Shown here: positions 9,761-18,562 of the stretch, piece by piece
Layout of the letters: every line of letters begins with the position of its first letter
How positions within the stretch are numbered: position 1 is the stretch's first letter
NCBI GenBank assembly: GCA_002353485.1
Contig: DEJS01000010.1
Coordinates: 205,872-269,871 of the forward strand
DNA from: Prevotella sp. UBA2742
GTDB taxonomy: Bacteria; Bacteroidota; Bacteroidia; Bacteroidales; Bacteroidaceae
Reading direction: 5' to 3'
DNA: 64,000 nucleotides
Notes under the pieces: model-generated
Told to the model about the DNA's origin: nothing
Database searches by the model: none
Seen by the model: the letters and a program-made list of their open reading frames with translations, nothing else
Program-made: the position numbers and the translations under genes

Positions 9761-10129
9761 ATGGAGAAAAAGATAATACTATTAATGCTTATGGCACTCT
9801 TTTCTATGTTTGCCAACGCCCAGCAGATATCGTATATCAAGGCCGACGGGGCTTGGTATCAGGTGTATGATGAGGCTGGGAAGAAGGTCACCACGCTGTC
9901 GAAAAGTTCAATTGGAGAAGTGGTCGGCTGGGGCAGTGATTTCTTCGTGGCTGTAGACGGGGCTTGGGTGAAGACCTACGACATTAATGGCAAGAAGATA
10001 TGCACACTCTCAAAGCAGACTGTAGGAGAGGTCATCGGCGTGGCCGGCAATACGTTTACCAGCCGCCAAAGCGCTTGGATATACATCTGGAACAAAGAGG
10101 GCAAGAAACTACAAACAAGGTCAGCGTAA
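9761..10129 (+). CDS. secreted small repeat protein
   Basis: With the start at 9761 the protein has a clean signal peptide (MEKKIILLMLMALFSMFANA, then Q). An AAGGAG about 10 bp upstream supports this start over the in-frame ATG at 9722. The mature part holds two and a half copies of a unit of about 43 residues (GAW..YD..GKK..TLSK..GEV.G), resembling a short beta-propeller or WG-type repeat. It is probably periplasmic or surface exposed. No specific function can be given. Confidence 0.65.
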   Translation: MEKKIILLMLMALFSMFANAQQISYIKADGAWYQVYDEAGKKVTTLSKSSIGEVVGWGSDFFVAVDGAWVKTYDINGKKICTLSKQTVGEVIGVAGNTFTSRQSAWIYIWNKEGKKLQTRSA

Positions 10130-10527
10130 TCTGAATCGTTTCGAGTAACTCAAAAGACATTTTGCTATATGCCGATTTCGTATGAATATGAACAGATGGA
10201 TACGTCTGTCTTTGTTTCTTGTATTCGGCTTCTGCCGACGGTCTTGGCAGGGTGTCCAGAGGGGTGCAACACCTCGGCCTATTGGGGATTTTCAATCTTC
10301 CCAAATTTGCATTCAGCCTAAAACAGAACTTCCTCGTTATTCCCCGTCTTGCCTTTTATTTACGAGGTTTCTGCGTTAATTCTCCAAAATTGCTTTTCAA
10401 AGTCAACCTTTTTTTCGTATCTTTTCCTTTGGAGAAGTTACTTTGTCTCGGAAAAGCTCAAATAAATTTGGCTTTTCCCTCTACTTTTCGTATCTTTGCA
10501 GCATTACTACTATAATCATATAAAATT
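10130..10527 (+). promoter_or_regulatory. 398-bp gap with the promoter of the purine salvage fusion gene
   Basis: No credible gene is visible here. A strong Bacteroidetes promoter lies at 10467-10498: TTTG (10467-10470), 20 bp, then TATCTTTG (10491-10498), about 30 bp before the start codon. A weaker TATCTTTT box lies near 10418. I see no purine riboswitch-like structure in the leader. Confidence 0.7.
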
Positions 10528-11607
10528 ATGAATTACCTGGAAGAGAAAATAAGACGCGAAGGCATTGTCTATCCTGGCAATATCCTGAAGATAGACCAGT
10601 TTCTGAATCATCAGATTGATATCGAACTCATGCGGCAGATGGCATGGGACCTGAAATACCGTTTTGAGGGACTTGAGGTGACTAAGGTCCTCACCATCGA
10701 GGCCAGCGGTATCGCTATTGCCACGATGATGGGTCATCTCTATGACGTTCCTGTGGTATTTGCCAGGAAGAGCGAGACCGTCTTAACCCCTGACGACAAA
10801 TACATATCTGAGGCTTTCTCCTACACTCACAAGCAGAAGAGCAAGGTGTTCGTGTCGCGTGAATATCTGGCGGCAACGGATAAAGTGCTGATAGTAGATG
10901 ACTTCCTGGCCGAGGGTGAAGCCTGCCACGCACTGATTGACATCGTGAAACAGGCCGGTGCAGAGGTAGTAGGCATTGGTGTGGCCGTTGAGAAAGGCTA
11001 TCAGAAGGGAGGGCATGTCCTGCGCGAGGAAGGCTATAAGGTGGAAGCGATGGCAGTGATAGAGGCGATGGACTATGACTCGCAGACCATCAGCTTCCGT
11101 GAGGATAAAGAGCCGGCAGACAGACCTACCACTATTACGGAACAGGACAAGGAGTTTATGCGCGAAGCCATCCGTCTGGCCGATGAGAGCGTGAAAAACG
11201 GCGGAGGACCGTTTGGGGCTGTCATCGTAAAGGACGGTAAGATCATTGCCGGCCGCTCGAACTCCGTAACCATAGACAATGACCCCACCGCCCATGCAGA
11301 AGTGAACACCATCCGCGAGGCCTGCCGACGCCTCGGCACCTTCGATCTCTCAGGATGCACCATATACACATCTTGCGAGCCGTGTCCGATGTGCCTCGGC
11401 TCTATCTACTGGGCCCGCATAGGTCGTATCTTCTATGGCAATACCCGCAAGGATGCGCGTGAGATCAACTTTGCCGACGACTTCATCTACGAGGAGTTGG
11501 AGCGTCCGCTCTATGCCCGTACCGTACCCATCCTACCTCTTCTGCGAGACGAAGCCCTGAGCTCCTTCCGCCTCTGGCAGAAAAAGACCGATAAGACTGA
11601 GTATTAG
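10528..11607 (+). CDS. fused xanthine phosphoribosyltransferase-guanine deaminase
   Basis: Residues 1 to about 190 are xanthine phosphoribosyltransferase (Xpt): MNYLEEKIRREG at the start and the PRPP loop VLIVDDFLAEGEACHAL. After a linker of about 15 residues (KEPADRPTTITEQD), residues 205-359 are a guanine deaminase of the zinc cytidine-deaminase fold, with HAEVNTIREA (His ligand and catalytic Glu) and CEPCPMCLGSIYWAR (two Cys ligands). The chain would convert guanine to xanthine and then xanthine plus PRPP to XMP. Both halves look intact. A purine permease gene lies downstream, supporting a salvage role. Fusion of these two steps is unusual to my knowledge. Confidence 0.9.
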   Translation: MNYLEEKIRREGIVYPGNILKIDQFLNHQIDIELMRQMAWDLKYRFEGLEVTKVLTIEASGIAIATMMGHLYDVPVVFARKSETVLTPDDKYISEAFSYTHKQKSKVFVSREYLAATDKVLIVDDFLAEGEACHALIDIVKQAGAEVVGIGVAVEKGYQKGGHVLREEGYKVEAMAVIEAMDYDSQTISFREDKEPADRPTTITEQDKEFMREAIRLADESVKNGGGPFGAVIVKDGKIIAGRSNSVTIDNDPTAHAEVNTIREACRRLGTFDLSGCTIYTSCEPCPMCLGSIYWARIGRIFYGNTRKDAREINFADDFIYEELERPLYARTVPILPLLRDEALSSFRLWQKKTDKTEY

Positions 11608-11651
11608 TTTTCGTAACTTTGCAGGCACTATGGCTAAAAACGCGGCGACAT
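11608..11651 (+). repeat. 44-bp exact copy of the holA promoter and first codons
   Basis: These 44 bp are identical to 18783-18826. They include the TAACTTTG promoter box and the first seven codons of holA (ATG at 11630, reading MAKNAAT). After the match the sequence diverges and the reading frame stops after 19 codons. The copy lies immediately after the fusion gene stop and about 80 bp before the sensor kinase start, and may supply its promoter. Confidence 0.9.
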
Positions 11652-11731
11652 CCATCACGACGGATTCAGATGTGCACTTTTGGCAATAGGAATACAGATA
11701 TCACATCAGAAACATAATCCATACGACCATT

Positions 11732-13678
11732 ATGACAAGAAAATGTATATTGTCCCTCATCATGTTAATTGCTGTGCTCTCAGGGGCGTTGTTGCTCTCA
11801 TGCCAGCACGGAGCAGGTAACAGGATAATCTCTTCGGATGGTTCCGTCGACTGGAATGACTCCTGCTTTGCCCTTCTGAAGCAGGCCCTTGCCTATTATA
11901 ATAATAACGAGACCGATTCGCTTGAACAGTTTGCGGCATGGAGTATGGAGATTTGTGCCGAGCACAACCAGCGCCAATGGTATTACAACATCTGGGCAGT
12001 ACTGGCAGAAGCCTATGTATGGGACAACCAGTTTGACAAGGCCACAGACGAAGCCCACCGCATGCAGGAGGAGGCTGAAAAACGAAAAGAGGGCTTCGGA
12101 CAATTTCTGGCATATAAGACATTGGGGGTGGGCTATGCCCATGCCGGTAACAGCCATGAAGCAGTGTCTAATCTGAAGAAGGCCATCGGCTACTTTCCGA
12201 AAGGGGCTACGCCTGGCGAACTGTTCTACTGCTATCATTCACTCTGCCAGGAACAACTGAAGATGAAGCACTATACGGCTGTAGACAGTACGCTGAGGGG
12301 CTGGCAGACAGAAGTGAATCGCTATCCTGTCATCGTGGGCGATTCGGAGGCAACAGTCCACGCCGATTTCCATTTCTCCTACCATTCGGCTCATGCCGAC
12401 TATCTGCTGGCCACAGGCAGCTATCAACGGGCAGAAGTGGCTATCGACTCGGCTGCCTATCATGAGAACATTGCAGGCAATAATGACTTGAACCTCATCA
12501 CTATAGCGCAGCAGCGCAGTCGGCTGGCAAGGGAGCAGGGACATGTCGGCGAAGCCCTGCGCCATAGTGCCCGTTTGCTGGAACTGGCCAGTAAGAATAC
12601 AGACAGCAGCAATCTGACTGTAGCCCTTGAGGAACGTGCCAATGTACTGGAGAAGGCAGGCGATTTTGAGGAAGCGCTGAAAATATATCACCGGCTTGAT
12701 GAGTTGAAAGACTCACTCTCCGCCATCGACCAACATGAGCGGTTGAACCATCTGAACAAGCAATATGCCGTCAGTGAATTGAGGGCAGCCAACGCCCAGC
12801 TCGAACAGCGGTCACGTTTCACCACAGGCAGTATCGCCATGATCATGGGTATCTGTGCCATCCTCGTCTTTCTGGTCTATAACAGTCGTTGGAGCCGCCA
12901 ACTGGAAATCAAGAACCAACAGTTGCAGCGAGAGCGCAACGTGGTAGTAGCACAGAACAAGCAACTAGCCATCGAACGCGACCATGCCGAAGCGGCATCC
13001 AGGGCAAAGACGGCTTTCATCCAGAGCATGACACACGAGATACGCACCCCGCTCAACCACATCAGCGGTTTTACGCAGGTGCTCGCTATGCCTGACATGG
13101 AACTGCACGATGCCGAACGGCTTGAAATCAGCCGGCACATCCAGGAGGGCACACACCACCTGACCAACATCCTCGACGACCTCATACAGATTTCCGACCT
13201 GGAGAGCAGCACCGATTTACCACCAGCAGAGGACTATTACCCTGCTCTCATCGTGGCACAGGCCTTAGAAGCCGTTCGCCCGTCGGTAGCGGCTGATGTG
13301 ACACTAGAAAGCCATTGTCTGGTGCCTGACGAACTGATGGTCAGCACCTATCCTCACATGATACAGACCATTCTAACACGTCTCCTCGACAATGCCGCCA
13401 AGTTCACTCACCTTGGCAGCATCACCCTCTCGCTGGTTCAAGAAGGCGACCGTCTCCATTTCTCCGTGGCAGACACCGGACCGGGTATCCCTGCTGACAA
13501 GCGCGACTTCATCTTCGAGCGTTTTGCCAAGCTCGACAGCTTTGCGCAGGGCACAGGTCTCGGCCTCTCCGTAGCGCGGATGATAGCTGAGCGTCTTGGT
13601 GGCACGCTTACACTTGATTCGGATTACACAGGTGGCTCAAAGTTCGACCTCGTCATCCCAGCATCATTCAAATCGTAA
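11732..13678 (+). CDS. TPR-sensor histidine kinase
   Basis: A membrane sensor kinase. The N-terminus has a lipoprotein-like signal (SGALLLSC, Cys about 24). A helical TPR-type sensor region follows (about 35-350), then one membrane helix (GSIAMIMGICAILVFLVY, about 363-382) and a coiled coil. The kinase core has the H-box MTHEIRTPLNH with the phospho-accepting His at residue 435, the N-box LLDNAAKFT, and the ATP-lid motifs DTGPGIP and GTGLGLS. There is no receiver domain and no response regulator gene nearby. It stands between two purine salvage genes, so a link to purine status is possible but not shown. Confidence 0.85.
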   Translation: MTRKCILSLIMLIAVLSGALLLSCQHGAGNRIISSDGSVDWNDSCFALLKQALAYYNNNETDSLEQFAAWSMEICAEHNQRQWYYNIWAVLAEAYVWDNQFDKATDEAHRMQEEAEKRKEGFGQFLAYKTLGVGYAHAGNSHEAVSNLKKAIGYFPKGATPGELFYCYHSLCQEQLKMKHYTAVDSTLRGWQTEVNRYPVIVGDSEATVHADFHFSYHSAHADYLLATGSYQRAEVAIDSAAYHENIAGNNDLNLITIAQQRSRLAREQGHVGEALRHSARLLELASKNTDSSNLTVALEERANVLEKAGDFEEALKIYHRLDELKDSLSAIDQHERLNHLNKQYAVSELRAANAQLEQRSRFTTGSIAMIMGICAILVFLVYNSRWSRQLEIKNQQLQRERNVVVAQNKQLAIERDHAEAASRAKTAFIQSMTHEIRTPLNHISGFTQVLAMPDMELHDAERLEISRHIQEGTHHLTNILDDLIQISDLESSTDLPPAEDYYPALIVAQALEAVRPSVAADVTLESHCLVPDELMVSTYPHMIQTILTRLLDNAAKFTHLGSITLSLVQEGDRLHFSVADTGPGIPADKRDFIFERFAKLDSFAQGTGLGLSVARMIAERLGGTLTLDSDYTGGSKFDLVIPASFKS

Positions 13679-13693
13679 ATCGTCAAATCGTCA

Positions 13694-15001
13694 ATGAAAA
13701 ACAGGCTTTTATCCCTCGTAGGCTTTTCGCCACTGCGCGACAACCTCAAGACAGAAGTGTTGGCAGGTCTTACAACCTTTGCCACAATGTCATATATCCT
13801 GGCCCTGCTGCCAGCCATGTTTACACCAATGGCCAAGGTTGGTTTCCCCGTCGACACCGTATTCACCGCCACTGTCCTTGCCACCATCGTCGGTACATTG
13901 CTCATGGCCTTTCTAGCCCGCAAACCTTTCGGCCAGGCACCAGGTCTTTCACTCAATGTGTTCTTCATCGAGACCGTCTGCCTCGCCATGGGCTACCCGT
14001 GGCAGTTTGCCCTCACCGCCGTGCTCATAGAGGGTATCCTATTTGTCCTGCTCTGCATGAGCAACATGCGAAAAATCATCTTCGACATGGTGCCTGCCTC
14101 GCTGAAGTATGCCATCGCGGTAGGCATCGGTTTCTTTATCGCCATGATAGGTATGAAGAACAGTGGACTGCTCGCCACCGGGACCATCTTCAACCATATC
14201 AACACCCTGACCAGTCCCTCCTCGCTGCTCTTCCTGTTGGGGCTGGTGCTCACGGGAACATTCTCTGTCATGAGGCTACGGGGAGGACTTCTGCTCAGCA
14301 TCATCATCGTCACGTTGGCGGGCATTCCTCTTGGCGTCACCACACTGCCCGACAGCCTGTTCTCGCTGCCCGATTCCCCAGCCCCGCTATTCTGCCAGTT
14401 CTCGTGGGCCGATTTGCTCTCACCCGACCTTTGGGTATGCGTGCTAACCATGCTGTTTTTCGACATCTTCGACAGCCTTGGCACCATTGTCGGTATCATG
14501 GCTACGTCGGGCAGTATACGTAAGAACGGGCGAATACCCCACATGCAGCGTATCATGCTTAGCGATGCCCTCGGCACGGTGGGCGGTGCTTGCTTGGGCA
14601 CCAGTACCGTGACCACATACGTGGAGAGTGCCACAGGTGTGGCCGAAGGCGGGCGTACGGGACTCACAGCCCTTGTCGTTGCTCTCTGCTTTGCCCTGAG
14701 CTTGTTCTTCGCCCCGTTATTCCTGGCCATCCCTGCCGTTGCAACAGCCCCCGTGCTGGTGGTGGCTGGATTCCAACTCTTCGGCTCCGTTCGCCACATC
14801 AGCATCTTACGGCCCAAGGAGGCTATGCCCGCTTTTCTCTGCATCCTGATCATGCCCATCACGGGCAGCATCACCGATGGCATCATCTTCGGACTCGCCA
14901 CCTATATCATGCTGTCATTTATCGAGGACTGGGCGAAACGGTTCAAGAAGCCGAATGCCCAGAGTGTTATCGAAGCAGAAACGGACTCAGACAGATTATG
15001 A
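13694..15001 (+). CDS. NCS2/AzgA-type purine base permease
   Basis: A polytopic inner-membrane transporter of 435 aa, with the family start LRDNLKTEVLAGLTTFATMSYIL, about a dozen hydrophobic segments and the motif FFDIFDSLGTIVGI near residues 255-268. Relatives (AzgA, PbuG, PbuO) import adenine, guanine or hypoxanthine with protons. It begins 15 bp after the kinase stop, so both are probably on one transcript. With the fused Xpt-guanine deaminase upstream, guanine or xanthine uptake is the likely job. Exact substrate cannot be read from sequence. Confidence 0.85.
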   Translation: MKNRLLSLVGFSPLRDNLKTEVLAGLTTFATMSYILALLPAMFTPMAKVGFPVDTVFTATVLATIVGTLLMAFLARKPFGQAPGLSLNVFFIETVCLAMGYPWQFALTAVLIEGILFVLLCMSNMRKIIFDMVPASLKYAIAVGIGFFIAMIGMKNSGLLATGTIFNHINTLTSPSSLLFLLGLVLTGTFSVMRLRGGLLLSIIIVTLAGIPLGVTTLPDSLFSLPDSPAPLFCQFSWADLLSPDLWVCVLTMLFFDIFDSLGTIVGIMATSGSIRKNGRIPHMQRIMLSDALGTVGGACLGTSTVTTYVESATGVAEGGRTGLTALVVALCFALSLFFAPLFLAIPAVATAPVLVVAGFQLFGSVRHISILRPKEAMPAFLCILIMPITGSITDGIIFGLATYIMLSFIEDWAKRFKKPNAQSVIEAETDSDRL

Positions 15002-15147
15002 CACACTCTTTGGTGACCTCAAACTATTGTCGTTATGTAACTCATTAAACGACCTATTCACGAAGGAGTTCCCGTCTAATTGGCGACGCCCCCTTTTGGC
15101 AGTTGTGATATGCGAATAGTCGAAAGAACGCTTAGGTTTTATTTGCC

Positions 15148-15360
15148 TTACAATCTTGGCCCACGCTTCATTTTCTTCTTTTGCATCCGTCTTCTGAATT
15201 CTTCCTCGGCAGGGTCATAGACGGGATTATTAGTATCGAACAACCCCAAAGAGAATTCGAATGATAGTTCTCGATCGTGGTGCTGTTCAAGAACTGGCTC
15301 CTCTCTCGGTTGCTCGCTCTTCATTGTGAAGTTACGTATCGTCTTTACACCAATCGTCAA
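15148..15360 (-). CDS. hypothetical basic-tailed small protein
   Basis: A short ORF at the end of the minus-strand operon. Its C-terminus YDPAEEEFRRRMQKKKMKRG is very basic and may bind nucleic acid or ribosomes. It overlaps the end of the DUF2971 gene by 29 bp; an internal ATG at 15324 would remove the overlap. I do not recognise a family. Confidence 0.45.
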   Translation of the reverse strand: MTIGVKTIRNFTMKSEQPREEPVLEQHHDRELSFEFSLGLFDTNNPVYDPAEEEFRRRMQKKKMKRGPRL

Positions 15361-16231
15361 GATACTTTTTGTATCTTTCCCACCTTCTCAATCGTCGATC
15401 AATTTCTGAAGCAGCTAAGGCTCCGTCGGAAAAGTATCCATAATCATAAGGAGTTATATCTGCAAATGATTGAGGCACTAAATAGCCATAGTATTGAGAA
15501 CTTGAATCTGTAAGGAAATCAAGCAGTTTTATCATCAATGTTTCGTCTTTGAGAAATTTAGGACCAAGACAGACAAACTCAAGTGCCCCATAGATGGAAA
15601 GGAACTCTGGAAGGTCTATCCCAAAAAGTCTTTTTTCATTTTCTTCTTTCCAATCTATATGTTTCTTGAAAAAAAGTTCTTGATAGTATTGCTTAATTAG
15701 ACTTTCATCTCTCCCTTCAGCATAAGGAGCATCTATAGAGACACTTGCTCCATTTCTGTACTCATAAAGAACGGATTCAAATTTATAAAACTTAGATTTT
15801 AACTTTTCCGCATTAATGTTAAAAAAACTATCTTCATCTAATGCAAGACAAACACCATATCCTCTTTGCGCATATTGAGACCACATTCTCGGATGGTTAG
15901 TTCCTTCTAATTCGTCCAATCCTATATTACCATCTTGAACAAAACTAAGATATGAACATTTCTCCCTTATATACTTTTCTAATGATATTAAGGTTCTTAC
16001 ATCGCCTATACGATCCACGTTTGCGATATTAGCTTCATTCAAATCATCTGACTTTTCAAAATCTGAAACTTTTAGCGACATAGAATTGAGTATATGGAAG
16101 AAACTATCTACATTTGTATAATGATAGATAATTTTCTTATAACCCTCATTCCGTTGCATCATAGCATATTGATAGAGGGGATGATGATATCTAATATCCA
16201 AGTTCATAATAGAATGATAACGCGAACCCAA
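15332..16231 (-). CDS. DUF2971 protein
   Basis: The features of DUF2971 are present: IIYHYTNVDSFFHILNS near the N-terminus, a short acidic stretch FEKSDDLNEANIANVD, and RMWSQYAQRGYGVCLALD in the middle. These proteins are soluble, and related ones have been associated with phage defence or abortive infection. The start at 16231 or at 16207 (MNLDIRYHH) is possible. The gene is low in GC like its upstream neighbour and begins 24 bp after that gene's stop, so both form one unit. Its biochemical activity is not known to me. Confidence 0.75.
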   Translation of the reverse strand: MGSRYHSIMNLDIRYHHPLYQYAMMQRNEGYKKIIYHYTNVDSFFHILNSMSLKVSDFEKSDDLNEANIANVDRIGDVRTLISLEKYIREKCSYLSFVQDGNIGLDELEGTNHPRMWSQYAQRGYGVCLALDEDSFFNINAEKLKSKFYKFESVLYEYRNGASVSIDAPYAEGRDESLIKQYYQELFFKKHIDWKEENEKRLFGIDLPEFLSIYGALEFVCLGPKFLKDETLMIKLLDFLTDSSSQYYGYLVPQSFADITPYDYGYFSDGALAASEIDRRLRRWERYKKYLDDWCKDDT

Positions 16232-16255
16232 CAGGGGGAAAAACTCTTTCCGATA

Positions 16256-18232
16256 TTATAATGCTATTTTGATAGTTTTATTACCCACTTTAACTATATA
16301 GATATTGTCTACTGGTAGCGATACATAGATGTCTTCGCCAGTTGAGTAACCAGAATATAGAAGTATTCCGTCCGTACCATAGACAGAAAAAGAATCACCA
16401 CTATTCGCACCTGTAATTTTAATACCGTTAGAAGTGCCTAGTACTTTCAGAGTGTTTGCTCTTGCATTTGAAACTCCGCTACTTCCCTCTGCGTAAGCAA
16501 TAGTTATTGTAGCATCTGCATTTATCCTCGGAGTTTTGAAAGTGTTCGATACATCTAACTGTGATGTATAGTCAGCACCATTAAATGTCACAGAATGGAT
16601 GTGCCAACCTGTTTCAGGAGTAATAATAAATGAGTATATCTCGCCTTTTTCAACCTTTTTTGAGATTGTTCCACTATTAACTTGTTTGATAGAGAGCGTT
16701 GGCTTATCGTCATCAGGATTTGACACTTTTACTTCCTTATATATTCTTGCTGTGGTTTCGTAGTTGTCATTACCTTCCTGAATAGCTTTAATTCTTACTG
16801 ATCCTGGTTTATCACAACTGATATAGGTTTTAGAACCTGCTTTATAAATTTCGCATACATCAGTCTCGTCCATAGTATATGATATAGGTAAACCAGATGT
16901 AGCAGAAGCTTTCAATTCGACTTGGTCATAAACCTTTAGATTTGATAGGTTTTGTTCCCACGATAAAGTTTGATCAGCCTTCTTAATGGTCAACAAGCCT
17001 GATGAATAGGAGATATCGTAATTATTGTCAGAACCACCTGATACGATTATATCGTAAACGCCAACATCAGATGTACGGGTAGCCGAAGTTGTGGCTGTTG
17101 GCTTTGTATCCAAAACAGAATAATTCTCTGACAAAACGAACCCCTCATATTTGATTTCAAAATTGGGATTGTTTTCATTGTATGGTCTTTCGTAATTACC
17201 AACAGACGCCTTAAGGGGAGCTTTTTCGATTGTCAATACGCCTGGTATGTAATTAAATGTATAATATGCAGCTTTGCCTCCAGACGCTTCAATACTATAT
17301 GTGCCAGCATTCGATTTGATAGTTGCATTTGTAGAAATTGAAGGTTTTTCCAACAAGACACTTTCCGTATCACCATTTATGAAACCTTCTATTGTATATG
17401 TAAACCCTGGATTCTCGGAACCATATGGCCTACTCACATTATTTACTCTAACTGTAAGAGGTATACCTTCAATACTGTATCTGTATATCACACGTGCATC
17501 AATAGTCTCTCCATCTTTCATCAATTTAATAGGTATTGTATCTACATAATTGCCAACGTCTTTCTTCAGACCAGACAAATCTACTTGTGCCTCATATCCT
17601 TCAACATTATTCGTCCAATTCACCTCTGGTACTTTTCCATTGAAGACGAATGTGTTTGGACTAAAACTGATTATTTCTTTTACTGTTGCATTGTTTATTG
17701 GTTTTGTAGGAGTTGAATATGATAGTAAGTCTGGCACGTAAGTAAGAGAAGTAGCTGTCCAATTAACAGGAGCCTTTATTGGCAAATAAATTATACTTCT
17801 AAGTTTATCGCAACCTTCAAATATCGACTTTTCAGAAGGGCTACTTTTCCCAAATTCCACAATAGATTTTGGAACTATAAAAGAAACTAATTCTTTGCAG
17901 TCATAAAATGCCAACAAACCAATGTTTTCTATTGTATTTGGAAGCGTGATTTTAGAAGCTGTACTTGCCTTTCTACTAGCATATCCCCAATTTGACGAAA
18001 AAGCATACATATCTAAAGCATTAACAATATACTTTTGTCCTTGATAAGTTATTTCTGAAGGAACTGTATAGCTGTCATTTGTGTATGAAGAGTTTATGTC
18101 TATACAATTCATAGCTACAGATGCGTATGCCCCATTCAACGTATAATACAAATCCCCAACTTTAACTTTTGTGTCTTCACTCCACATAGGGATACTGACA
18201 CATAATAATAACCCAATAACAATTTTATTCAT
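16256..18232 (-). CDS. secreted BspA-LRR / MBG-domain surface protein with type-IX-like tail
   Basis: The start at 18232 gives a signal peptide (MNKIVIGLLLCVSIPMWS). Residues about 30-150 are BspA-type leucine-rich repeats (SKITLPNTIENIGLLAFYDC, LVSFIVPKSIVEFG). Two MBG modules follow (about 255-420, each ending G.LTI.KA), then an Ig-like region. The last 70 residues (LKVLGTSNGIKITG, VYGTDGILLYSG, YIVKVGNKTIKI) have the shape of a type IX secretion sorting tail. It is probably attached to or released from the cell surface and adhesive. Low GC compared with neighbours. A long structured leader precedes it. Confidence 0.8.
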   Translation of the reverse strand: MNKIVIGLLLCVSIPMWSEDTKVKVGDLYYTLNGAYASVAMNCIDINSSYTNDSYTVPSEITYQGQKYIVNALDMYAFSSNWGYASRKASTASKITLPNTIENIGLLAFYDCKELVSFIVPKSIVEFGKSSPSEKSIFEGCDKLRSIIYLPIKAPVNWTATSLTYVPDLLSYSTPTKPINNATVKEIISFSPNTFVFNGKVPEVNWTNNVEGYEAQVDLSGLKKDVGNYVDTIPIKLMKDGETIDARVIYRYSIEGIPLTVRVNNVSRPYGSENPGFTYTIEGFINGDTESVLLEKPSISTNATIKSNAGTYSIEASGGKAAYYTFNYIPGVLTIEKAPLKASVGNYERPYNENNPNFEIKYEGFVLSENYSVLDTKPTATTSATRTSDVGVYDIIVSGGSDNNYDISYSSGLLTIKKADQTLSWEQNLSNLKVYDQVELKASATSGLPISYTMDETDVCEIYKAGSKTYISCDKPGSVRIKAIQEGNDNYETTARIYKEVKVSNPDDDKPTLSIKQVNSGTISKKVEKGEIYSFIITPETGWHIHSVTFNGADYTSQLDVSNTFKTPRINADATITIAYAEGSSGVSNARANTLKVLGTSNGIKITGANSGDSFSVYGTDGILLYSGYSTGEDIYVSLPVDNIYIVKVGNKTIKIAL

Positions 18233-18277
18233 ATTATTAATTAAATTCAAATACAAAAGGCGCAGACATTCGCCATA

Positions 18278-18390
18278 GGTCTCTCGGTTCACCACAAACC
18301 ACAACTGATATGGGAAGCCTGCGCCCATAGTGGGGCAGTCCCAATTTCAGTTGTATTGCTCTTCTATTCTCGCGTGGTGATTGAGAGACC
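18278..18390 (-). promoter_or_regulatory. nested hairpin leader of the surface-protein operon
   Basis: Four nested inverted repeats share one centre: 18278-18285 with 18383-18390 (8 bp), 18289-18295 with 18374-18380 (7 bp), 18301-18308 with 18347-18354 (8 bp), and 18319-18326 with 18332-18338 (with a one-base bulge). A competing hairpin, TATGGG/CCCATA at 18309-18314 and 18324-18329, would exclude the apical one. The element lies inside the roughly 190-nt leader between the promoter and the start codon at 18232. It looks like a structured regulatory RNA. Confidence 0.65.
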
Positions 18391-18430
18391 ATTGAGCAAT
18401 ATGTCTTACTTTCCTTTCGGATTGCGATTA

Positions 18431-18438
18431 CAAAGATA
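18431..18438 (-). promoter_or_regulatory. minus-strand promoter -7 box
   Basis: TATCTTTG on the minus strand, a good match to the Bacteroidetes -7 box. No clear -33 TTTG is visible at the right distance. It would start transcription near 18425, giving the surface-protein gene a leader of about 190 nt. Confidence 0.5.
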
Positions 18439-18562
18439 GCGTATTTTTCTGTTATTGTTATTAGATAGTGAAAATATCTGTTAGAATTTTGCATTATTTT
18501 AGATTTGAATAGGGAATCGCCCTCTTTTCGAGATTCTTCTATAGATCGATAATCTTCTAAAC

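Noticed and set aside
10182..10515. Two overlapping plus-strand ORFs in the gap before the purine fusion gene
   Set aside because: They have no ribosome site, run through the promoter, and have unlikely composition.
10130..10527. Possible purine or preQ1 riboswitch before the salvage gene
   Set aside because: The promoter leaves only about 20-25 nt of leader, too short for such an aptamer, and no conserved core is visible.
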